In this document: positions 28,895 to 37,410 of the stretch, piece after piece
How the letters are laid out: every line of letters begins with the position of its first letter
Position numbering within the stretch: the stretch's first letter is position 1
Assembly (NCBI GenBank): GCA_002307375.1
Contig: NTJI01000001.1
Location: 1,488,001-1,552,000 of the forward strand
DNA length: 64,000 nucleotides
Reading direction: 5' to 3'
From: Lysobacteraceae bacterium NML93-0399
GTDB taxonomy: Bacteria; Pseudomonadota; Gammaproteobacteria; Xanthomonadales; Xanthomonadaceae
The notes under the pieces: generated by a model
The model's input: only the letters and a program-made list of their open reading frames with translations
Database searches by the model: none
Told to the model about the DNA's origin: nothing
Translations under genes and position numbers: made by a program

Positions 28895-31447
28895 ATGCGT
28901 GACGTCGTTAGCCTGTGCGCCGTGACGCAGACCGACTCGCCGACGTTCCCTATCACGACACTGTTGCCGGAGATCGTCGACAGCCTCGCTGCGCATCCAC
29001 GTCTGGTACTCGAAGCGCCGCCGGGCGCGGGCAAGACCACGCAGGTACCGCTGGCGCTGCTGGATGCGGACTGGCTGGGCGACCGGAAGATCGTGATGCT
29101 CGAGCCGCGCCGGGTCGCCGCGCGTTCTGCGGCAACCTTCATGGCGCGCCAGCTGGGCGACGAGATCGGCAGCACCGTCGGCTACCGCATCCGCTTCGAG
29201 CAACGCATCAGTGCGCGCACGCGGATCGAGGTCGTCACCGAGGGCATCCTGACGCGGATGCTGCAGGACGATCCGGAACTGGCCGGCGTCGGCGCGCTGC
29301 TGTTCGACGAATTCCACGAGCGCCATCTCGCCGGTGATCTCGGCCTCGCCCTCGCGCGCGATGTGCAGACCGGGCTGCGCGAAGACCTGCGGCTGGTGGT
29401 GATGTCGGCGACGCTCGACGGCGCCCGCATCGCGCAGTGGCTCGATGCGCCGCGACTGTCGAGCGCCGGCCGCAGTTTCCCGGTCGATGTGTCGCACGTG
29501 CCGCCCAGGCGCGACGAGGCGCTGGAACATCAGATGCGTCGCGTCGTGGTCGATGCGCTCGCGACGCAAGCGGGCGATGCGCTGGTGTTCCTGCCCGGCC
29601 AGCGCGAGATCGCGCGATGCCGTGCGCAACTCGAAGCGGCGTTGCCGGGCGATGTCGAACTGCTGGTCCTGCACGGCGAGCTGCCGGTCGAGGCACAGAC
29701 GCACGTGCTGCAGCCCGCCGCGGATGGGCGCCGCCGCGTGGTGCTGGCGACCAACGTCGCCGAGAGCAGCGTCACGCTGCCGGGTGTGCGCATCGTCGTC
29801 GACAGCGGCCAGGCGCGCGAGCCGCGTTTCGACCCCAACAGCGGCCTTTCGCGGCTCGAAACCGTGTCGATCTCGCAGGCCTCGGCCGACCAGCGCGCCG
29901 GCCGTGCGGGCCGTGTCGCGCCGGGTGTCGCGCTGCGGCTGTGGCCGGAATCGCAGCGCCTCGAACCGCAGCGTCGGCCGGAAATCGCGCAGGTCGATCT
30001 CGCCGCGCTGGCACTCGAACTCGCCGCCTGGGGTGACGTCTCGCTGGACTTTCCCGACGCGCCGCCCGCAGGCGCGATGGGCGCCGCGCACGATCTGCTG
30101 CAGCGCCTCGATGCGCTCGACGCACGCGGCACGATCACCGCAACCGGCCGCCGCATGCTTGCGCTCGGCACGCATCCGCGGCTTGCGGCGATGCTGCTGG
30201 CCGGCCGAACGTCCGACGAGCGCGCGCTGGCCTGCGACCTGTGCGCCCTGCTCGAAGCGCGCGATCCGTTGCGGCCGTTGCCGGGCGCGCCGCGTTCGGA
30301 TGGCGTGGTCGCACGCTGGCAGGCACTGGCCGCATTCCGCAGCGGACGCACGCCTGCCGACGCGCAGCGCGGCGCGCTCGCCGCAATCGACGCGGCCGCG
30401 AAGCAGTGGCGGCGGCGCCTGAAGCTCGACGCGCCGCCGCCCGTGTCGGCGCCCGCGCATCTGCTGGGCGACCTGCTCGTGCACGCGTTTCCGGACCGCA
30501 TCGGCCATCGCCACCCGCGCGATGCCTCGCGCTACGCGCTCAGCAACGGCCGCATGGCGCGGCTGTTCGATGACAGCACGCTGCGCGGCGAGCCGTGGAT
30601 CGTCGCCAGTGAACTGCGCTTCGAGGCGAAGGACGCGCTGCTGCTGCGCGGCGCGCCGGTCGACGAAGCGCGGCTGCGCGCGCAGTGGCCGGAGCGCTTC
30701 GTCGATCGCGATGAAACGCGCTGGGATGCCGAGCGACGCGCGCTGGTCGGTGAGCGCGTGCGCCGCTTCGACGGCATCGTGCTCGACGCGCGCGCGAACG
30801 GCCGCGTCGATCCGGCGCAGGCCGCGCAGGCGCTGAGCGATGCGGTCGGCACGCTCGGGCTCACGGTGCTGCCGTGGCGCGATGGCCTGCGGCAATGGCA
30901 GGCCCGCGTGCAGGCGGTCCGCGCCTGGATGCCGGAACTCGCCCTGCCGGATGTCTCCGACGACGCGCTGCTGGCCACGCGCGAGGCCTGGCTGCGGCCC
31001 GCCTTCGCCGGCATCACCCGGCTCGACGCCCTCAGCGCCGATGCGCTGGCCGAAGCATTGCAGGCCCGGCTCGACTGGCCGCAGCGCCAGCAGCTCGACC
31101 GGCTCGCGCCCGTCCGCATGACCGTGCCTTCGGGCATGGCGCGCGCGATCCACTACGCCATCGAGGCCGACGGCCCGCCAGCGCCGCCGGTGCTCGCGGT
31201 CAAACTGCAGGAGCTCTTCGGCTTGGCGCAGACGCCGAGCGTCGGCGACGGCCGCGTGCCGCTGACCCTGCACCTGCTCTCGCCGGCCGGGCGCCCGCTG
31301 CAGGTGACGCGCGATCTGGCCGGGTTCTGGGCACGCACCTATCCGGAAGTGCGCAAGGAGATGAAGGGGCGGTATCCCAAGCATCCCTGGCCGGACGATC
31401 CGTGGAACGCGCCCGCCACCCATCGCGCGAAACCGCGCGGCACGTGA
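28895..31447 (+). CDS. hrpB: ATP-dependent RNA helicase HrpB
   Basis: An 850-residue DEAH-box helicase. Walker A is APPGAGKTT (GKT at 46-48), motif II is DEFH (138-141), motif III SAT, and motif VI QRAGRAGR. The C-terminal half carries the HrpB-specific region ending in FWARTYPEVRKEMKGRYPKH, a hallmark of this subfamily. ATG 28895 is used; GTG 28922 is an equally plausible start giving 841 residues. Its exact role in E. coli is unclear; a Xanthomonas HrpB homologue has been linked to mRNA turnover and adhesion, which I have not verified for this gene. It is divergent from the endonuclease. Confidence 0.93.
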   Translation: MRDVVSLCAVTQTDSPTFPITTLLPEIVDSLAAHPRLVLEAPPGAGKTTQVPLALLDADWLGDRKIVMLEPRRVAARSAATFMARQLGDEIGSTVGYRIRFEQRISARTRIEVVTEGILTRMLQDDPELAGVGALLFDEFHERHLAGDLGLALARDVQTGLREDLRLVVMSATLDGARIAQWLDAPRLSSAGRSFPVDVSHVPPRRDEALEHQMRRVVVDALATQAGDALVFLPGQREIARCRAQLEAALPGDVELLVLHGELPVEAQTHVLQPAADGRRRVVLATNVAESSVTLPGVRIVVDSGQAREPRFDPNSGLSRLETVSISQASADQRAGRAGRVAPGVALRLWPESQRLEPQRRPEIAQVDLAALALELAAWGDVSLDFPDAPPAGAMGAAHDLLQRLDALDARGTITATGRRMLALGTHPRLAAMLLAGRTSDERALACDLCALLEARDPLRPLPGAPRSDGVVARWQALAAFRSGRTPADAQRGALAAIDAAAKQWRRRLKLDAPPPVSAPAHLLGDLLVHAFPDRIGHRHPRDASRYALSNGRMARLFDDSTLRGEPWIVASELRFEAKDALLLRGAPVDEARLRAQWPERFVDRDETRWDAERRALVGERVRRFDGIVLDARANGRVDPAQAAQALSDAVGTLGLTVLPWRDGLRQWQARVQAVRAWMPELALPDVSDDALLATREAWLRPAFAGITRLDALSADALAEALQARLDWPQRQQLDRLAPVRMTVPSGMARAIHYAIEADGPPAPPVLAVKLQELFGLAQTPSVGDGRVPLTLHLLSPAGRPLQVTRDLAGFWARTYPEVRKEMKGRYPKHPWPDDPWNAPATHRAKPRGT

Positions 31448-31589
31448 GCGCCAGCGGTTCGTGTCGACGTCCGGCAGGCGCGATGCCGGCCGGCGCCGTC
31501 TCGGGGCCAACGGTGCGCTTCGATCACGCCGGGTCGACAGCTGCCGACTAGACTCGGCCATCCCCCATGCGGAACGACGAGGTCACCCC

Positions 31590-31943
31590 ATGAGCAAGTT
31601 CGAAGCCTTGTCCGACAAGGCCCTGTCGCTGGTCGGCCAGGCCGGCGACAGCCTGCGCCATGCCATCCCCAGCCAGGCCGAGGCATGGCTGCAGACCGGT
31701 GCGGCCCTGGGCGCCGCACGTGCCGGTACCAAGCTCGCCGGCGGTTTCCTGCGCCGCAATCCGGCCATCGTCGCCGCGTCCGTCATCGGCGCGGGTCTGG
31801 TCTGGGTGGCGGCACGCGAATACAAGAAGCGCAAAGCGAACAGCGCCGTCGAAGGCACCTCGCGCCGCGTCGAACCCAATCGCACCGCACGCAAGCGCGC
31901 GGCGCGGCGCAGCAGCAACGCCGCGTCCAGCACGCAGGACTGA
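31590..31943 (+). CDS. Small single-span membrane protein, unknown function
   Basis: A 117-residue protein with a helical N-terminal half (KFEALSDKALSLVGQAGDSL), a hydrophobic segment at about residues 71-85 (VAASVIGAGLVWVAA), and a very basic C-terminal tail (KKRKA, RKRAARR). The arrangement loosely recalls ElaB/YqjD-type ribosome-associated membrane proteins, but their GG-containing anchor is absent and the match is not firm. A strong terminator follows at 31992. Confidence 0.7.
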   Translation: MSKFEALSDKALSLVGQAGDSLRHAIPSQAEAWLQTGAALGAARAGTKLAGGFLRRNPAIVAASVIGAGLVWVAAREYKKRKANSAVEGTSRRVEPNRTARKRAARRSSNAASSTQD

Positions 31944-31991
31944 TCCACGTATCGCCAGCGCGCCGGCCAGGCGGTCGGGCGCAGGCATCGG

Positions 31992-32020
31992 AACGCGGGC
32001 CCCTGGCCCGCGTTTTTTTT
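31992..32020 (+). terminator. Rho-independent terminator
   Basis: A 10-bp perfect stem (AACGCGGGCC with GGCCCGCGTT, 3-base loop) followed by T8. It ends the small membrane protein transcript and separates it from the convergent sensor kinase gene. Confidence 0.88.
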
Positions 32021-32087
32021 GGGACGTCACGTTCGCCGGCACCGCACGACGGCATCGCCGACGTGCCGGAACTGCGGCGATCCGGGC

Positions 32088-33227
32088 TCAGACTTCGCGC
32101 AGGTCGTCGTTGGCTGCCGACAGGTCGGTATCGGGCTGGACTTCCGGCAGTTCGATGATGAACCGCGCACCGCCGCCTTCGCGATCCTCGTACCAGAGCT
32201 GCCCGCCCAGGTCGACGATGATCTGCTTGGCCAGCGACAGGCCCAGCCCGCTGGAGCGGCCGTCGTCCTTGTCGGCATGCGCGAGCCGCTGAAACGGACG
32301 GAACAACGCGTGCTGCAGGTCGCGGGCGATACCCGGTCCGCGGTCCTCGACCAGCAGCTGCCAGAAGCCGGCGCCGCCGCCGCGCAACGAAATATCGACG
32401 TTGCTGTCGGGCGCGTACTTGATGGCGTTGGTGATCAGGTTCTCCGCCACCTGGCGCAGCACCAGGCCGTCGACGGCCACCATCGGCGAGGCGTCGGGCG
32501 CGCGCGCCTGCAACAGCACACCGCGGTCCTCGAACTGCAGCGCGTAGCGGGCGACGATCCAGTCGAGCACCTCGCGCAGCCCGGTGGCCTGCGCGGCCTG
32601 GGCGATCTTGCGCGACGCGTCCTGGGTTTCGAGATACCGGCGGATGTAGCCCAGCGCGTCTTCCGCGCTCTCGTGGATCATCTTGTGGTAACGCGGGATG
32701 CGCTCGGGCTTGGTCTCATTCTTGACCAGCATGTCGCTGGCGAACCAGATGCTCGACAGCGGGTTCTTCAGATCGTGCGCGACCAGATTCACCAGCTCCT
32801 GGCGCTCGCGGGCGATGCGCTCGAGCCGGTCGCGGGTCTGCTTGAGGCCGACGTGTGCGCTCACGCGCGCCAGCAGTTCTTCGGGCATGAAGGGCTTGGT
32901 GACGTAATCGACCGCGCCGGCGTCGAACGCACGCAGCAGCAGTTCGCGATCCTGCGCCACGGTGAGGAATACCACCGGCAGCCGCAGCAGGTCGGGCTTC
33001 TGCTTGATTTCGCCCAGCAGCGCAAAGCCGTCCATGTTCGGCATCAGCATGTCGAGCAGCATCAGATCGGGCTGGCGCGATTCGAGCATCGCCAGCGCTT
33101 CGACGCCATCGGCGGCGGTCTGCACTTCGTAGCCGTGACGGCTCAGCAACGAACTGACGACGCGCAGGTTCGCAGGCTGGTCATCGACGACGAGGATGCG
33201 ACCGCTGGCGTTTGCAGAGTTCGGCAT
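32088..33227 (-). CDS. Receiver-histidine kinase fusion protein
   Basis: A 379-residue cytoplasmic signalling protein. Residues 10-125 are a CheY-like receiver with acidic DD at 15-16, phospho-acceptor Asp59 and Lys111. A coiled linker leads to a HisKA domain with His151 in LVAHDLKNP. The HATPase domain then shows NLITNAIKYAP (N box), VEDRGPGIA (G1) and SSGLGLSLAKQI (G2). There is no transmembrane segment and no input domain other than the receiver, so it is presumably driven by another kinase. No partner response regulator lies beside it. ATG 33227 is chosen over 33266. Confidence 0.92.
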   Translation of the reverse strand: MPNSANASGRILVVDDQPANLRVVSSLLSRHGYEVQTAADGVEALAMLESRQPDLMLLDMLMPNMDGFALLGEIKQKPDLLRLPVVFLTVAQDRELLLRAFDAGAVDYVTKPFMPEELLARVSAHVGLKQTRDRLERIARERQELVNLVAHDLKNPLSSIWFASDMLVKNETKPERIPRYHKMIHESAEDALGYIRRYLETQDASRKIAQAAQATGLREVLDWIVARYALQFEDRGVLLQARAPDASPMVAVDGLVLRQVAENLITNAIKYAPDSNVDISLRGGGAGFWQLLVEDRGPGIARDLQHALFRPFQRLAHADKDDGRSSGLGLSLAKQIIVDLGGQLWYEDREGGGARFIIELPEVQPDTDLSAANDDLREV

Positions 33228-33296
33228 GGGGTTCCGGGTTGAGCCCGAACGGGGGACGGACGGCATGCGGGGGCAGCGGCCTGTCCGCCCGGCACG

Positions 33297-33884
33297 TTAA
33301 CAGAAACGCGGCCGATTGCGGGCGCCGGCGCGCGTTGCGGACGGTAGATCGAGCGCACGCCACGCGCCCGGCGACAGCGTGTCGAGCGTCCAGTCACCGA
33401 TGGCCACGCGCACCAGGCGCAGTGTCGGCAGGCCGACAGCGGCGGTCATGCGCCGCACCTGCCGGTTGCGGCCTTCGCCGATGACGAGTTCGAGCCAGGC
33501 ATCGGGCACGGTCTTGCGATGCCGGGCCGGCGGATCGCGCGGCCACAGGACGGGCGGCGGATCGAGCAGCGTGACCCGTGCCGGGCGGGTCGGGCCGTCC
33601 TTGAGCACCACGCCCTCGCGCAGGGCCTGCAACTGCGCCTCCGACGGCGCACCCTCCACCTGCACGCGATAGGTCTTGGGCAGCTTGTGCCGCGGATCGG
33701 TGATGCGATGCGCCAGCCCGCCGTCGTCGGTCAGCAGCAGCAGGCCCTCGCTGTCATGGTCGAGGCGACCGGCGGCATAGACATCCGGCGGCAGCCCGAA
33801 CCCCGCCAGCGTCGGCCGCGGCGGCGTGCTGCGATCGGTGAACTGGCAGAGCACGCCGTAGGGTTTGTTGAAGGCAACGAGCAT
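33297..33884 (-). CDS. rluE: Pseudouridine synthase, RluE/RsuA family
   Basis: A 195-residue enzyme isomerising uridine in rRNA. It lacks an N-terminal S4 domain and starts directly with LVAFNKPYGVLCQFT, as RluE does. Catalytic Asp42 lies in GRLDHDSEGLLLLT, and EGRNRQVRRM is the closing motif. RluE modifies U2457 of 23S rRNA in E. coli; this assignment is by family resemblance, and another RsuA-group target is possible. The ATG at 33884 is chosen because the upstream frame runs over short direct repeats. Confidence 0.87.
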   Translation of the reverse strand: MLVAFNKPYGVLCQFTDRSTPPRPTLAGFGLPPDVYAAGRLDHDSEGLLLLTDDGGLAHRITDPRHKLPKTYRVQVEGAPSEAQLQALREGVVLKDGPTRPARVTLLDPPPVLWPRDPPARHRKTVPDAWLELVIGEGRNRQVRRMTAAVGLPTLRLVRVAIGDWTLDTLSPGAWRALDLPSATRAGARNRPRFC

Positions 33885-34099
33885 GTGATGGGTGATTCGA
33901 AAAACCGTGATTGGTGATTCGTGATTAGTGATTCGAAAAAGCGAAACCGGCGCAACCTGTCGGGACTGGAGCGCTTCGAAACTTGGCACGGACCATGGTG
34001 AGTGGGCAGCGCGCCCGCAGTGAGGGGCGCGACGCGTCGCGAGCAGGCGCGCTCTTACGAATCACCAATCACCAATCACCAATCACGGGCCTCACGGCC
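33885..34099. repeat. Short GATTCGTGATT-type repeats around the pseudouridine synthase promoter region
   Basis: At 33890-33939 the words GTGATTGG, GTGATTCG and GTGATTAG alternate in near-tandem 9-base steps. At 34056-34087 the complementary ATCACCA word repeats three to four times. The two clusters are inverted to each other. No gene is seen between them. Confidence 0.6.
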
Positions 34100-34954
34100 T
34101 TACGGCTTCACGAACCGCAGCGTCATCCGGTCGCTTTCGCCGATCGCGGTGTACTTCGCCGCGTCGCTCGGGTCGTGGCGGTTGGAGGGCGGCAGCATCC
34201 AGACGCCATCGGGGTGGTCGCGGGTGTCGCGGGGGTTGGCGTTGATCTCGCTGCTGCCGTCGACGCGGAAGCCTGCGGCCTGTGCGAGCGCGATGACCTG
34301 GGCGGTGCCGACGTAACCGGAGCGGTCGTCGGCGGGCACGTCGGCGGCGGCGCGGTGTTCGACCACGCCCAGCACGCCACCGGGCCGCAGTACATCGTAG
34401 AAACGCTTGAACATGCCCTCGGCCTGGCCGCTGCCACGCCAGTTGTGCACGTTGCGGAAAGTCAGCACGACGTCGGCCGATGCGGTCGGGCCGAAGCGCG
34501 GCGCGTTGGGGTCGTAGGCGACCATGGTGGCGCGGTCGAACTGTGCGGGCGCGGCATCGAAGCGGGCCTGCAGCCCCTCGCGCTGGCGCTGCTGGTAGTC
34601 GCGTCCACGGCCTTCGGGCAGCGCGGCGGGGTCGACCATCGCGGCGATGTAGCGGCCGTCATCGCGCAGGTAGGGCGCCAGGATTTCCGCATACCACGCG
34701 CCGCTGCCGGGCGTGATCTCGATGACGGTCTGGCCCGGACGCACACCGAAGAACGCCAGCGTCTCGCGCGGATGGCGATGCGCGTCGCGGGCGCGGTTGT
34801 CGGCGCTGCGCCACGCGCCGGCGAGCGCGGCGTCCATGCGCGCGACGTGCGCGGTGTCGAGGTCGGCGGCGGTGGTGGCCGGGGTCTGCGGCCCGCTGGC
34901 GCAACCGGCAAGGGCGATCAGGGCGACGGCACAGAGCGATAAGCTGCGTTGCAT
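34100..34954 (-). CDS. SAM-dependent methyltransferase lipoprotein
   Basis: A 284-residue precursor with a lipobox ALAGC (Cys18). The mature protein has a class I methyltransferase fold: GQTVIEITPGSGAWYAEILAP is the SAM-binding motif I, and ADVVLTFRNVHNW and YDVLRPGGVLGVVEH are later motifs. A methyltransferase on the periplasmic side would lack SAM, so either the export prediction, the substrate or the activity needs question. Similar 'lipoprotein methyltransferases' are annotated in Xanthomonadaceae and Caulobacter. It is divergent from the aldo/keto reductase. Confidence 0.85.
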   Translation of the reverse strand: MQRSLSLCAVALIALAGCASGPQTPATTAADLDTAHVARMDAALAGAWRSADNRARDAHRHPRETLAFFGVRPGQTVIEITPGSGAWYAEILAPYLRDDGRYIAAMVDPAALPEGRGRDYQQRQREGLQARFDAAPAQFDRATMVAYDPNAPRFGPTASADVVLTFRNVHNWRGSGQAEGMFKRFYDVLRPGGVLGVVEHRAAADVPADDRSGYVGTAQVIALAQAAGFRVDGSSEINANPRDTRDHPDGVWMLPPSNRHDPSDAAKYTAIGESDRMTLRFVKP

Positions 34955-35180
34955 GGGCGGAACTCCGAAGAAGGACGGCACGTGGCGCAAGGGTGCCACA
35001 AGCGGCGGTCGGCACCGTCTGGCGCGCAGCAGTCGAGCGCGAACGCGTGCCCGAAGCGCCGCGCGGTCCACCTCACCACATGGCTCGCGGTCGGCCGGAA
35101 CACAGCTTTGCGCCGCGTCCGGTGTCTATCGCCGTGCGTGCCTGCCTATGCTGTCCGCCCCACCGCAACAGGAGCACGAC

Positions 35181-36134
35181 ATGTCGGAACGCGCACTCGG
35201 ACGCTCGGGCCTGAAGGTGTCGCCACTGGCATTCGGCGGCAACGTATTCGGCTGGAGCGCCGATGAAGCGACCTCGCATGCGTTGCTCGACGAATGCGTG
35301 GCGCTGGGCATCCAGCTCGTCGACACCGCCGATGTGTACTCGGCCTGGGTGGACGGCAACCATGGCGGCGAATCGGAAACGCTGATCGGCCGCTGGCTGC
35401 ATAAGAGCGGCAAGCGCGACCGCATCGTCATCGCCACGAAAGTGGCCAAATGGCCGCAGCGCAAGGGTCTGTCGCCGGCCAACATCCAGGCGGCGTGCGA
35501 GGACTCGCTGCGCCGCCTGCAGACCGATGTCATCGATCTCTACCAAGCGCACGAGGATGACCCTTCGGTGCCGCTGGAAGACACGCTCGGCGCGTTCTCG
35601 CGGCTGATCGAACAGGGCAAGGTGCGGGCGATCGGCGCCTCGAACTACACCGCGCCGCGCCTGGCAGAAGCCCTGGCGGTGTCGGCACGCCACAACCTGT
35701 CGCGTTACGAGACGCTGCAGCCCGAGTACAACCTCGTCGATCGCGCCGGCTACGAGACCGCGCTCGAACCGTTGGTGCGCGAGCATGGCCTCGGCGTGAT
35801 CGGTTACTACTCGCTGGCCAGCGGCTTTCTCAGCGGCAAGTACCGCAGCGAGGCCGACGCCGCCAAGAGCAGCGCGCGCGGCGCCCAGGTGGTCAAGCAG
35901 TACCTCAACCCACGTGGCAAGCGCATTCTCGCCGCGCTCGACGATGTCGCCTGCCGGCATGCATCGACGATTGCGCAGGTCGCCCTGGCCTGGCTGATCG
36001 CCCGACCCGGCGTGACAGCACCGATCGTCAGCGCGACCAGCATCGCCCAGCTGCGCGAACTGGCGGCCGCGCGCACGCTGCTGCTGTCGAAGGCCGACAT
36101 CGCCGCGCTCGACGGCGCCAGCGCCGGTAGCTGA
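35181..36134 (+). CDS. Aldo/keto reductase
   Basis: A 317-residue NADPH-dependent oxidoreductase with the AKR TIM-barrel tetrad: Asp48 and Tyr53 in VDTADVYS, Lys87 in ATKVAK, and His124 in YQAHEDD. GASNYTAPRL and the cofactor-side segment ATSIAQLRELAAA also fit. It resembles the YajO/Tas-like bacterial group. Substrate unknown. The ATG follows CAGGAG at good spacing. The oxidoreductase at 36202 follows on the same strand and may be co-transcribed. Confidence 0.92.
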   Translation: MSERALGRSGLKVSPLAFGGNVFGWSADEATSHALLDECVALGIQLVDTADVYSAWVDGNHGGESETLIGRWLHKSGKRDRIVIATKVAKWPQRKGLSPANIQAACEDSLRRLQTDVIDLYQAHEDDPSVPLEDTLGAFSRLIEQGKVRAIGASNYTAPRLAEALAVSARHNLSRYETLQPEYNLVDRAGYETALEPLVREHGLGVIGYYSLASGFLSGKYRSEADAAKSSARGAQVVKQYLNPRGKRILAALDDVACRHASTIAQVALAWLIARPGVTAPIVSATSIAQLRELAAARTLLLSKADIAALDGASAGS

Positions 36135-36201
36135 GTCTCAACGTCCGCGTGTCGTGCCGGGCCGCATGCTCGGCGTCTCCCCGCACCCGGAAGGCCCTCC
36201 C

Positions 36202-37224
36202 ATGAGCGACCGCCTCACCCGCATCGTCCTCGCCGCGCGCCCGCAGGGCGCTCCGAAAGCGAGCGATTTCCGCATCGAACAGGCGCCCATGCCGGTGCCG
36301 CGCAGCGGCCAGGTGCTGCTGCGCAATCGCTGGCTCTCGCTCGATCCCTACATGCGCGGACGCATGAATGCCGGGCGTTCCTACGCCGCACCCGTCGAGC
36401 TGGACGAGGTGATGGACGGCGGCACGGTGTCGGAAGTGGTGCAGTCGCTGCATCCGGCGTGGTCGGCGGGTGACATCGTGCTGGCGCACGCGGGCTGGCA
36501 GTCGCATGCCGTCGTCGACGGCGAGGCGCTGCGCCGCAAGCTCGATCCCGACGACCTGCCGGTGCAGACTGCGCTCGGCGTGCACGGTATGCCGGGTTTC
36601 ACCGCCTATGCCGGTCTGCACGAGATCGGCAAACCGCGTCATGGCGAAACGCTGGTGGTCGCAGCGGCGAGTGGCCCGGTCGGCGCCACGGTCGGCCAGA
36701 TCGCGAAGCTGCAGGGCGCGCGCGTGGTGGGCATCGCCGGCGGGCCGGACAAGGTCGCGCACGTGCGCGACGCGCTCGGCTTCGACGTCGCGCTCGACCA
36801 TCGCGCCGACGACTTCGCCGAGCAGTTGGCCGCTGCGTGTCCCGACGGCATCGATGTGTATTTCGAGAACGTCGGCGGCAAGGTCTTCGACGCGGTGCTG
36901 CCGTTGCTCAACGACTTCGCCCGCGTGCCGGTCTGCGGCCTGGTCGCGCACTACAACGACACCGGGCCCGCCGAAGGCCCCGACCGTGTGCCGCAGCTGA
37001 TGGCGCAGATCCTGAGCCGGCATCTGACCGTGCGCGGCTTCATCCAGCACGACTTCATCGCGCTGTACCCCGAGTTCGTGCGCGAGATGGGTCAGTGGCT
37101 GCGCGAAGGCCGCATCCGTTATCGCGAAGACATCGTCGAGGGTCTGGAGCAGGCGCCGGAAGCCTTCATCGGCATGCTCGAGGGCCGCAACTTCGGCAAG
37201 CTGCTGGTGCGGATCGCCGATTGA
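36202..37224 (+). CDS. NADP-dependent zinc-free alcohol dehydrogenase-like reductase (CurA/YncB type)
   Basis: A 340-residue medium-chain dehydrogenase/reductase of the leukotriene B4 12-hydroxydehydrogenase group. RNRWLSLDPYMRGRMN near residues 37-52 is the family hallmark; the cofactor site is AAASGPVGATVGQIAK, with VYFENVGG later. No catalytic zinc ligands are seen. Members reduce alpha,beta-unsaturated ketones (CurA reduces curcumin). Substrate here is unknown. Confidence 0.9.
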   Translation: MSDRLTRIVLAARPQGAPKASDFRIEQAPMPVPRSGQVLLRNRWLSLDPYMRGRMNAGRSYAAPVELDEVMDGGTVSEVVQSLHPAWSAGDIVLAHAGWQSHAVVDGEALRRKLDPDDLPVQTALGVHGMPGFTAYAGLHEIGKPRHGETLVVAAASGPVGATVGQIAKLQGARVVGIAGGPDKVAHVRDALGFDVALDHRADDFAEQLAAACPDGIDVYFENVGGKVFDAVLPLLNDFARVPVCGLVAHYNDTGPAEGPDRVPQLMAQILSRHLTVRGFIQHDFIALYPEFVREMGQWLREGRIRYREDIVEGLEQAPEAFIGMLEGRNFGKLLVRIAD

Positions 37225-37410
37225 ACTGGCCGCGGCGCACGCATGCGGAAGCGTCTGGCGGGGCGCTGATGCCGGCACCGCCGAACCGGTCGCGAAGGCG
37301 CCAGCGGCGTCAGTCGATCTGCTGGCAATCACTCCGCACGAGTGCGTACGACGTAGGGTGCGATCGACGCCGCGCAATTGCAGCCTGCGTCTTCGATGCG
37401 TGCAGCGGCC

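Noticed and set aside
28847..31561. Extension of the endonuclease frame upstream to make a 1500-residue protein
   Set aside because: The extra part is antisense to hrpB and has low-complexity Arg/Ala composition; the signal peptide at 28801 marks the true start.
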